Virus record (IMG/VR): IMGVR_UViG_3300033153_000161
Location: 1-22,662 of that record
Source: a virus
Length of the DNA stretch: 22,662 bases
Reading direction: 5' to 3' (one strand)
The position numbers and the translations under genes are program-made. Position 1 is the stretch's first letter. Each line of letters opens with the position of its first letter. Of this stretch, positions 1-8,300 are shown one piece after another. The notes under the pieces were generated by a model. The model saw only the letters and a program-made list of their open reading frames with translations, was not told where the DNA came from and made no database searches.

Positions 1-835
1 CTGTGCCATATATTCTTTCCGCTGTATTAAAGGGAACAAACCCTTGAGCGGTTAATTGTTGCGCTTCTAATTCATCTCCATCCTCTAAATCAAAAGCAGG
101 CTGAACTGATGATCCTCTTTGAAATTGACTTGATTGAATTCCTCCTGCCTGCGACCTAAAACCTGCCGTAGATTGAAATGATGTTACATTTCCAAGTTTA
201 TCTCTAAACATAACGGGTGCATCATATCTTAGTCCAGCACCATCTTGGCTTTGGTCATAGCTTTCTTTAAATGGCTTTTCTTGAGCCCAAGACAAAACAT
301 CTGACACTACACTCTGAACCCTGTTGTTCCTTTCATCACCTCTCATGCCTAACCCAAAACCAGCATAGTCAAATGTAGAAACAACTTCTCCTTGAGGAGT
401 TTTCACATCAAACATATGCTTACCTGATTTGGAAAAAGATAAGGTTGATATTCTATTTTTAGATTCCTCATCTAGTATACTATTACTAGACAAGTCACTC
501 ATTAATTCTTCTAAATCCTTTAGCGCCTCATCAGTGTATCTATTTTTAGATACCATTTCAATTCTGTCCTGAAGAGGAAATTGAACCCCCATGTTGTTGT
601 CAACCCTTACTTGATTTGGTTTTAGTGCCAATGGAGTCACCCCCTTAGTGGCATATGACGCAAGGAATTGATTTAAACTCCCATCATAAAGATTACTAGA
701 AACCAACTTGTTGTAGACCTTTTCATATGCCCTTGAATTGTTAAACTGATTTCCAAAATCCTGTTGGGTCATGTCTAACAACCCGTGGGTGTTCATAAAC
801 TTATATAAGCTTTTAGCTTCTGGGGATATTGCCAT
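1..835 (-). CDS. Putative internal virion / ejection protein, N-terminal part
   Basis: The reading frame opens at an ATG at 835 (first residues MAISPEAKSLYKFMNTHGLL) and stays open to the window edge, giving at least 278 residues of an incomplete protein. It starts 5 bases after the stop of the preceding gene, so it belongs to the same operon. The visible part is hydrophilic and rich in Asn, Gln, Ser and Asp, with no signal peptide, membrane segment or catalytic motif that I recognise. In short-tailed phages the last genes of the tail block usually encode large proteins packed in the head and ejected with the DNA. The position and composition fit that role, but this is inferred from context. 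A tail fibre or receptor-binding protein cannot be excluded because the C-terminal part is missing. Confidence 0.6.
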   Translation of the reverse strand, partial: MAISPEAKSLYKFMNTHGLLDMTQQDFGNQFNNSRAYEKVYNKLVSSNLYDGSLNQFLASYATKGVTPLALKPNQVRVDNNMGVQFPLQDRIEMVSKNRYTDEALKDLEELMSDLSSNSILDEESKNRISTLSFSKSGKHMFDVKTPQGEVVSTFDYAGFGLGMRGDERNNRVQSVVSDVLSWAQEKPFKESYDQSQDGAGLRYDAPVMFRDKLGNVTSFQSTAGFRSQAGGIQSSQFQRGSSVQPAFDLEDGDELEAQQLTAQGFVPFNTAERIYGT

Positions 836-840
836 TTCTA

Positions 841-2421
841 TTATTCTAAGTTAATTAGTGGGTCGTTAAGTTGTACAGCACTAGGAGATGCCTGGGGGCC
901 TACTACTGGATTTAATCTATCTTGTGGGAATGCGAAATTCTGAACACTTCTAGGACTTACACTATAATTTATAGCAGCAAGGTTATTAGCATAATTATAA
1001 AGCCCTAATGAATTAAGCAAATTCTCACCTAACTCAGTTAATGATTCTGAACTATTAAGCGGTGTTTTATTAACGCCTAGTACTCCGCCTGTGGACTGAT
1101 TTATAAGTTCGAAAGTGTAGTCATCTCTTGCTTCCAATATATTCAAACTTACTCCTTGCCCCCTCATTACTGTTTTAATCTTAGAAAGGCCATCCGTCAT
1201 CATAGCAGCGTCTCCACTAGCCAACATCTCTAGACCCTCGGTAAGTTGATTGACGATTCCAAGCTCTTTGGCCCTTTCATTTCTATCTGCTACTTGTTGT
1301 GCGTTATAGCCTTGTTTTTGCTCTGCTATAATTTGCTTACCAATCCTAGCATCAATCATCATACTTCCTGCATCGTGCATTAGTTTTCTGTGTACAGGTA
1401 GTATTTCTATATCAATAATCGCTCCTTGATCTGTCTCATTGCCATACATGAACACTTTTGTGCTACGTAACTTGGCATCTAAAGACATCAATTGCCTATC
1501 AATACTAGCAACCTCCTCTTCCGATAGCCCTTCTTGCTCTTTCCGAATAAGTAAATCTGCTATTTCAGATGAAGTGCTCATATACTCATCAGCAGACTTT
1601 CTTGCCTCTTCCCTGTCTCTAGTAAAGCCAAACTGAGATTCTGAATACTGTTGAGATAAAAAGTCTGATACCTCCAAATTATCAAGAGAGCTTAACTTTC
1701 TATACATATTATCTACCGCAGCAGGCACGATGGAGGCGTATTCACCAGGTGCATTAGTTATTAGTTTTCCTGCCGAAGTTATTTCAGAATCAAACATTGC
1801 ATCGAAGTCGGTTTCTCTCAAAACTTCCCTATTCATGATACCACTCATATATAGAGGTGTTTTCTTGTCTACAAGATTTCCGTCAGCATCAAACTTTATC
1901 TCACCATTTTCATCTGTCCCAACAAGCATTATTTCCCCCGTGGTGGGATTTTGGAAAAATGTGTTTTTCTGTAAAAAGTCATTGTTGATGTACAGGTCTG
2001 ATAGAAATATATCTAATTCATGTATGCCATCTTCTTGTAGTTCTTTTGCTCGGTCTTGGATTCTCTTTGACATCTGATGGATATGGTCAATTGAAGCCTT
2101 GCTGTTTTGAACAAATTTATTGTAGTTAGATACGCTTGTTCCTCCAGTTCTCCTTAGGTTTTCTTGAAAACTTATGTTTTCTAATATTTGATCTGTAGCT
2201 CCTAAAAGATGGTCGTTAAGTTGGTCAACAGCACCCATCCCTATGTCGGACCTAGCAGCCTCAATAGCAAGTCGAGTGTTTTCTTCTATCGTCTTCTTCT
2301 TCTCCTCTCTTTCCTTAGATATTCGCTCAAGTTCAGTATTTACCTCTTGACGTATACTTCTGAAATCTATATTAGGGGAGTAACCCGTTACCTTATCTAA
2401 TCCGTAATAACTTCTAGCCAT
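841..2421 (-). CDS. Putative internal virion (ejection/cargo) protein, 526 aa
   Basis: I recognise no named family. The first 130 residues are strongly charged and predicted helical (runs of Glu, Lys and Arg, such as KEREEKKKTIEE near residue 36), suggesting a coiled coil. The centre is mixed, and the C-terminal 90 residues are Asn/Ser/Pro-rich and probably flexible. There are no cysteines, no signal peptide and no membrane span. It lies 6 bases after the 279-residue helical protein and 5 bases before the next gene, within the block where short-tailed phages keep internal virion proteins. A role as a protein packaged in the head and ejected at infection is inferred from position and composition. 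The ATG at 2421 is the first in frame and leaves normal spacing. Confidence 0.75.
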   Translation of the reverse strand: MARSYYGLDKVTGYSPNIDFRSIRQEVNTELERISKEREEKKKTIEENTRLAIEAARSDIGMGAVDQLNDHLLGATDQILENISFQENLRRTGGTSVSNYNKFVQNSKASIDHIHQMSKRIQDRAKELQEDGIHELDIFLSDLYINNDFLQKNTFFQNPTTGEIMLVGTDENGEIKFDADGNLVDKKTPLYMSGIMNREVLRETDFDAMFDSEITSAGKLITNAPGEYASIVPAAVDNMYRKLSSLDNLEVSDFLSQQYSESQFGFTRDREEARKSADEYMSTSSEIADLLIRKEQEGLSEEEVASIDRQLMSLDAKLRSTKVFMYGNETDQGAIIDIEILPVHRKLMHDAGSMMIDARIGKQIIAEQKQGYNAQQVADRNERAKELGIVNQLTEGLEMLASGDAAMMTDGLSKIKTVMRGQGVSLNILEARDDYTFELINQSTGGVLGVNKTPLNSSESLTELGENLLNSLGLYNYANNLAAINYSVSPRSVQNFAFPQDRLNPVVGPQASPSAVQLNDPLINLE

Positions 2422-2427
2422 AATAAT

Positions 2428-3267
2428 TTAATTTAAAAATGATGGTGTTTCTTGAAGAGCGCCTGGAAGAATCATTCCTGAACTACCAGCAATATCAATT
2501 GTAGTCGCTCCGGTAACATTATACGGAGATGTTATGGAAGGTGCTCCAAACTTTAATAAATCTCTCAATTCTCGGTTAGGTAATGCTTGAAACGCCTCTA
2601 GCCTTTCTTCATCGGTCATTTCAAACATTTGATTCCCCAATATTGATGCCATAGCCTTGGGGTCATCCTGAAACTCTTGAAACGCTTTTGTTCCAAGACG
2701 CTCTTGCCTAGTAGACGCTTCTAGTCTTGTAAAATCTGCTGCTTGCGTACCTAAGGCTGCCAATCCTGATAATGAATCAGAAATACCTTTTGCTCTAGCA
2801 GTACCTGCCTGTATAGCCGCAGCAGATGCCCCTTGAGCTTCTGCGATTTCAATTTCTCCTAAAGCGTCAATGTTAGCCTGCTCTTGTTTTAGTATGGCCT
2901 GCTCTCTAGCTATCTCTTGTTGCTCCATACCGGCCATAATGTTCATTTGTTGTTCCGTAGCCTGCGCCTGAACTGCCTGTATACCCCCTAGAACACCTCT
3001 AGCCCCAGCAGATTGCAGAGCATCAACTGACTGTGCTGTTAAGGATTGCTGCCTCCTCAATGATTCATCAAAGGCAAATGTTCTAAGTCTAGCCTCCTCT
3101 GCTACATTTCTAGTAAGAAGGTTTCTAGCTTCAGTCATTGCCCTAGAGGATGCCCTTTGTGCCCTTTTCTGTTCTTTTTTTAGTTTAGCCGCTTGTGCCC
3201 CGCCACCTACGGTTTGACCGGCTGATAATGCCAATCCTATTCCTGCCGCCACTACTTCGAATCCCAT
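2428..3267 (-). CDS. Ala/Gln-rich helical internal virion protein (T7 gp14 / P22 gp7 type by context)
   Basis: This 279-residue protein begins with a short hydrophobic, glycine-rich segment (residues 1-25, including AAGIGLALSAGQTVGGG). A long, almost uninterrupted helix-prone region follows to about residue 200, very rich in Ala, Gln, Glu and Arg. The C-terminal 50 residues are Ser/Thr/Pro-rich. This architecture, a small amphipathic N-terminus plus a long Ala/Gln helix, is typical of podovirus ejection proteins such as T7 gp14, which form part of the channel through the host envelope. The N-terminal segment is too weak to be a secretion signal. The gene starts one base after the stop of the GNAT-like gene. 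The assignment is by composition and location; I see no diagnostic motif. Confidence 0.75.
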   Translation of the reverse strand: MGFEVVAAGIGLALSAGQTVGGGAQAAKLKKEQKRAQRASSRAMTEARNLLTRNVAEEARLRTFAFDESLRRQQSLTAQSVDALQSAGARGVLGGIQAVQAQATEQQMNIMAGMEQQEIAREQAILKQEQANIDALGEIEIAEAQGASAAAIQAGTARAKGISDSLSGLAALGTQAADFTRLEASTRQERLGTKAFQEFQDDPKAMASILGNQMFEMTDEERLEAFQALPNRELRDLLKFGAPSITSPYNVTGATTIDIAGSSGMILPGALQETPSFLN

Positions 3268-3268
3268 A

Positions 3269-3646
3269 TTATATAATTTTTACTAATTCTTGCTGATAAT
3301 CACCTTTATTGTAGCCTAAATCCACATACCTCTCGACCAATGAATTGCTACTTATCACCCCGTACATAACTTCAACGCCATTGTCTTTTGCTATTTGTTC
3401 TAGCGAAAGAATAACATTGTTTATTATCTCACCCCTGTCATCTTCTCTGTAGTTTTTGTCTGTTACTATCCAATTAGCCCAAGCTAATTTTGAGTTAGTT
3501 AAATACAAAAACCCCGCAGCAACTTCATTTACCACAACACCTATATCGGGTAACATATTTTTGCTTGGATATTGAGACCAACCCCAATCTTTCCACCAAC
3601 CACATAACATTTCGTAATCAGAGTCATTAACGAGCCGTATATCCAT
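3269..3646 (-). CDS. GNAT-like acetyltransferase-fold protein, 125 aa
   Basis: The order of elements matches a compact GNAT fold: an N-terminal strand (DIRLVNDSDYEML), a helix rich in Trp (CGWWKDWGW, residues 15-23), central strands around VVVNEVAAGFLYLTN (38-52), the segment NWIVTDKNYREDDRG (58-72) leading into a long helix, and a final strand-helix pair ending in a Tyr/Gly turn (VERYVDLGY). The acetyl-CoA pyrophosphate-binding signature of GNAT enzymes (R/QxxGxG/A) is only loosely represented by REDDRGEI, so catalysis is uncertain. Similar small proteins with the phrase FLYLTNSK occur in the tail region of marine Bacteroidota-type phages, as I recall. Position between a tail structural gene and internal virion genes suggests a virion-linked role. 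Substrate unknown. Confidence 0.7.
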   Translation of the reverse strand: MDIRLVNDSDYEMLCGWWKDWGWSQYPSKNMLPDIGVVVNEVAAGFLYLTNSKLAWANWIVTDKNYREDDRGEIINNVILSLEQIAKDNGVEVMYGVISSNSLVERYVDLGYNKGDYQQELVKII

Positions 3647-3656
3647 ACTCGCTAAG

Positions 3657-4502
3657 TTACGGATTACTTTTCATTTTGTCTGTTTCTATAGCATACAGCT
3701 CAATAAGTGCTTGAGAGTCCATGTCTATTTTAGTAATCATATAGTGACCTGTTAGTCCATGAGACTCGTCATCTGTTGCAGGATCTGGAACAGAGTATAT
3801 AAAATTACCACTAGATGCCGCTGACCCTCCCGTTGTTGTTATGGTGGTAGTCGTGCCTGACTGTGTAATCGCAGTAACAGTTCCCAAGAACGTGGGAGTT
3901 TGGTTTGGCGTTTCAACAGCGTTGCCATCGTTATCTAAGTCAGTCAGTGTTCCAGACGTTAATATCCTGTCGCCTATGCCAACCATACTATTTATACTCG
4001 CCAAGTCAAACTGTATACTATTCGCTCCAGTATTGGCGTTACAAACACCTATACCTTGAGCAAACCGCATATCCACCTGAGTATCTGTTATGGGCTGTCT
4101 TATGTATGAGTAGAATGAGTTTTCTTTCTTTTCGAATTGGTCAGAACCCACAGTTCCGTTATGGAGGTCAGTAGTTGTAGTTGCCGCCAATGATCCCCCA
4201 ACAGGAACGGTAGCACTAACCCTAATGGCCTTATATATATCAGCCTCTATTGGCTTTTCATTGAATACAGTTTCTATGTATGGAGTAGTAAATGGAGTAA
4301 TACTTGTGTCTCCGTCTGTGTTTTCCTCTAAATAAAATGTAGCCCTTAAGCTTGCCTTTTGGTTGTGTATGTTAATGTTGCCATTCTTGAACGTAAAGAA
4401 GTCGCTATTCATCCCAATCATAAACTCGGGATTGTATCCATAAAATGAAGGCCACCCCCCTCTCTCCGGTAAACTAGGGCTATATGTTACTGTGTACGCC
4501 AT
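3657..4502 (-). CDS. Tail structural protein, nozzle-associated, 281 aa
   Basis: The N-terminus carries the pattern GW-SF-YNPE-M-IGMN followed by FFTFKNGNINIHN (residues 16-47). The C-terminus carries ESHGLTGHYM followed by a strand and ends ELYAIETDKMKSNP. I associate this head-to-tail pairing with a structural protein widespread in uncultured marine phages and with the last part of nozzle proteins in related phages. In between lie NEKPIEADIYK (81-91), YSYIRQP (131-137) and a Thr/Ser-rich beta region (about 171-240) resembling a module seen in other virion proteins here. The start codon shares one base with the amidase stop (TAATG), a translational-coupling arrangement. A role in the distal tail is inferred; the exact place in the virion is unknown. 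Only one Cys, no membrane segments. Confidence 0.75.
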   Translation of the reverse strand: MAYTVTYSPSLPERGGWPSFYGYNPEFMIGMNSDFFTFKNGNINIHNQKASLRATFYLEENTDGDTSITPFTTPYIETVFNEKPIEADIYKAIRVSATVPVGGSLAATTTTDLHNGTVGSDQFEKKENSFYSYIRQPITDTQVDMRFAQGIGVCNANTGANSIQFDLASINSMVGIGDRILTSGTLTDLDNDGNAVETPNQTPTFLGTVTAITQSGTTTTITTTGGSAASSGNFIYSVPDPATDDESHGLTGHYMITKIDMDSQALIELYAIETDKMKSNP

Positions 4503-5380
4503 TATAGTTCTGTTAGCATAGTTAATAATTCTTCCTGTGGGAACATATCACTCTTACCTTTGTTGGTGTTAGAATGCGATAGAAGGCCCCTAACGTGCCC
4601 GTAGTAAGCCTCTCTGTTCCATTCAAAGGCATCGGCCCCTTTTTCTTTTATAAGGGCAGGGAGCCCCTCTCTGACATCTATGTTGTCTCTGTCTGCAATA
4701 AACAATATTAGTTTACGCAAAGACTCAATCTGAGCGTCAGAGTATCTGTGCCAATTTTTATATCCCTTGAACTCTTTTGATAGCTCAACGCAATGATCTG
4801 GATGCACAGTGTGCCCGGCATAAGTCTTTCCATTCTTTAGGTATCCAAAGTTACACACCTCTATGCCCACGCTATTTGTATGCATCTCTTGGAATCCGTT
4901 CCTTCCTAAATGCCAAGCATAACCTCCATCAGGTATACACTTCACAATCTCACCGTCATACTTGAACTCGTCGTTGAATATAGACGGCCCACCCAAGACA
5001 AACTCAGTTGCGATTCTGCCCCTACTATCTCTACCCCAATGGTCGATAGTCCGATATGGGTTATGCCATCCTGCTGTGTGGTGTAAGAATAGCCAATCTT
5101 TTCTAGTAGGGCCCTTAAGGTATTCACCCTTAGGTAGTATGTGATGGTTAATAACAATTCCGTGTTGACTGTCTAGTGACTCTTGAATGTCTGTAGTTAG
5201 TCCGAACAACTCAGCCCAAGTCTTAGGTCCTACTATGCCATCTATCTCTAGAGTGCTCTCAGCCTGAAACCTCATCACAGCAGACTCAGTTACAGGGCCA
5301 AAGATGCCATCAGCCTCAATATCGAGCTCTCGCTGAATCTGTCTTACCTCTTCTCCCTTATCTCCTTTTCTTATTAGCAT
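4502..5380 (-). CDS. N-acetylmuramoyl-L-alanine amidase with peptidoglycan-binding domain
   Basis: Two domains are visible. Residues 1-60 form a PG_binding_1-type wall-binding domain (GDKGEEVRQIQREL, then EADGIFGPVTESAVMRFQ and DGIVGPKTW). Residues about 90-280 form a type-2 zinc amidase that cuts the bond between N-acetylmuramic acid and L-alanine. Likely zinc ligands are H100 or H101 (LFLHHTAGW), H269 (LLSHS) and D278 (GKSDMFP), with K276 in the position of the catalytic lysine. Spacing fits the AmiD/PGRP branch, which has Asp as third ligand, better than T7 lysozyme, which has Cys. There is no signal peptide. The gene overlaps the nozzle stop by 7 bases and is coupled to the next structural gene. 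It may be the endolysin, or a virion-borne enzyme for wall penetration; the location inside the tail block leaves both possible. Confidence 0.92.
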   Translation of the reverse strand: MLIRKGDKGEEVRQIQRELDIEADGIFGPVTESAVMRFQAESTLEIDGIVGPKTWAELFGLTTDIQESLDSQHGIVINHHILPKGEYLKGPTRKDWLFLHHTAGWHNPYRTIDHWGRDSRGRIATEFVLGGPSIFNDEFKYDGEIVKCIPDGGYAWHLGRNGFQEMHTNSVGIEVCNFGYLKNGKTYAGHTVHPDHCVELSKEFKGYKNWHRYSDAQIESLRKLILFIADRDNIDVREGLPALIKEKGADAFEWNREAYYGHVRGLLSHSNTNKGKSDMFPQEELLTMLTEL

Positions 5381-8300
5381 CCTGTTTTATTTGTTACGAC
5401 TCCGTTGGAATCAACAGTTAGTACGTCAGTACCTACCTTATAGAACCCTGCTGATGCTCTTGTTGAGCCATTAGAATTAGTAAATATAATATCGTGTAGC
5501 ACAGGTGTACCTCCAGACCCACCGCTAAATGTTGAGTGGTAGTATGTCGTCCCAGGCGTTCCCGCACATGCTGTAACAGAACTTGATGCATTAAAGAATC
5601 CTGTAAACGATGGAAGTGCAGCAGCACAACTTGCTGTTATTTGGAACAGAGTTGCCTTGACGCAGAAGAAGTTTAGCAACAACCTAGATGGAGATGCTGA
5701 TGTCTTTGGAACAATCATCACGTATTCAGCAACACCCGTAGCATCAGTTACTTCTGATGTATCTATCGACACATTCTGAATGCCATCGTTAGTATATGAA
5801 GACCCATTATAGTCTATAACCGTAAATGGAACTGAAGCAGAGCCCGAAGAAGGTAGTGGTGCAATCTTACCATTGTGAGACCAAAACTTCTGAACAAACC
5901 CAACCACAGATGAAGTGTAGGAGTTGAATGTGCTTGTTCCCAAACTAGCCAACAACATACCTGCGTGATCCGTATTAACAAGTGCGCCTGATAAGTCAAC
6001 ATTAGGCTTTATCCTTATAGTAACAGCACCCGTTGCACTTCCAAGTTCAACAGGAAACCTATACAACTCTTGGTTTGAAAATACTTGAGCTGGCACAAAT
6101 GGAGTAGATGCCGACGTAGCGCAAGCAGTAGCACAAACAGGGCAGTTCACTATTTCAGACAATGCACCACTATTAATGTGATAAGCCACTCCATTGCCCC
6201 TGCTATATAACCCGTCGTTTGCAATGTTCGCCAAGTCCCTATCCGTAAACACGCCCTTAACCTTCAACGGATCATCCGCATCAATATATAGCTGTGTGCT
6301 ACCTGTAGTGCAACAGACAGTATTTAGGTTGTCATCAAATGAACTTACAGGAGAAACTACACTAAAATCAGCTGGTCTGTTTACATTCCTTAAATCCCAT
6401 ATTAGATACAAGTAGTTTTCCCCGCTCTCCCTTACATAGTTAAAGTCAGCAAAGTATCCGTCGCCTGCACTGTTAGCAGAAATAGATGTCGGGGGCTTCA
6501 ATTCAGAGTTAGCTAGTATTGTTTGAATCTGAGATGCCGCATACTGCGTAGATGTCTCAAGTATTCTAAACCTATGGACAGGGTCAGCAGCAGTCATATC
6601 ATCTAAAACAAATGACCCATTATTAAACGCAGCCATTCTTACTGTATCACCACTGACGGGTATAATACCCTCTCCAGGCAATCCTGCCTTCTGAATAAAA
6701 CTACTCACGACAGTAGCGTCTGTTCCTGTTCCTAAAACAAACTGCCCCCCTTCTAAGTCTGAGTACCCTCCGCTTTCTATTCTTGAAAATGCATATCCCA
6801 CTTGTTGCCCATCACTTTCATTGCTGTTAAGCACAACATACACCACATTCAATAGTGTTGGCTCAGGACAGGGGGCTTTAATTATAAACTCGCCCATCAC
6901 GGATTGAGGATAAGACACATCAATCGAAACGGTGTTTGGCTTGGACTTGTTCTTTGTAAAGTTAAAGGTTGTGTCGCTGTTTATAGCAGAGCCACTGCCA
7001 CCCCTAGCAGAACCATCCCAAGTTACAGTTGGCGTTATATTCCCCGCAGAGGTTCTCTTAATTGTATATCCGTCAGCCAATGAGACAACTCCACCCCCGT
7101 TTTGCACAATCTCTGTTTCAGAATTAATAGACTTTACACTTCCAGTAGCCCCCGTTGTTTTATTTACAATAACATCATTGGAAGCAACACCATCCGATAC
7201 AAAGGTGGCATTCGTGTCTATGAGTTTCCTTCCCTCAGCAAAAGCATAAATCTCGTATCTCTTGCCGGATGCTGCAATGTCTGAGCTTATTGTAACCACC
7301 TCATCGCCATCTATGTTGGTTATTGTGGCTATGTTACCATCGATTCTTACTTGGTCGTTGACAGCCACTTGCTCTCCAAATATTGCGGTTGAATCTATCA
7401 ATTTGTTTGTAGTAGTGCTTGTTGCTGTTCCCGTCTTCTTTATTGTTGGGTTGTTAGTTGATGATCCCTCGGAAACAAATTGAGCAATATCATCCACCTC
7501 GATGGTAATCGCTATATCCCCAACAGTGTCTCCAAAGTCAACCTCTGTCTTTCTAGTTGTAGCAGACGTGCTGTTTACGGCCTCTAGTTTCCTGGTTACG
7601 ATTATATCGCACGGCTCTATCACAGTTTTCTCAGGCAACGCCACATCAGTGCCCGCCAATACATACTCATCGGAATGCTCATCAAAACCTCCAATGTGTT
7701 GCGTGTTTATGTTTGCCTTGAGTTTGTCTCTAAAGTAAGACCGTAGACCCGCATCTGATATGACCAACATTTGTAAATTGGTTGAAGAAGTTCCACTTAA
7801 TCGTATCACAGCTCCCCTCTTGGCATCAGTAAAGAAATAATCAGAACCATGCCTTGAAAAACTCTCTGCGTTTCTGCTTATGCCATGCTCCTCAACTCTA
7901 GCTACTTGAGTTCCCAAGAACTTGTCCCCCTCGGCAGTTAATACCACATTGCCTGAAGATGTTGTTACTAGCGTTTTATCTACTACTACGTGAGACACCC
8001 TGTCCTCTTGTAAAACTAGGAGGTCGTTTCCAATATCAGACAAAACCATAGTTTCACCAAACATCCTGTCAAGGTCTTGAAAGTTGCCCACTCCAAGGTT
8101 GAATTCATTTAGTCTATTAAGGTTTGTCTCTTGAACAAAAATATCACTGAATGTAAGCGAAGCAAATCTGTCTTCCTCCTTGTATTCCGTTTCAGATACA
8201 GAAGAAACTCTTTCTCCTAAAACAATCTTATGTGCAACTTGCCTATCTCTAGCCTTCATAGACTCTGCTCCGTTAGGGAACATTATACAATTGAAGAAGT

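Noticed and set aside
6932-7249. Plus-strand frame of about 105 codons inside the nozzle gene
   Set aside because: It lies wholly within a clearly coding minus-strand gene, has no homology pattern that I recognise, and matches the composition of an antisense shadow.
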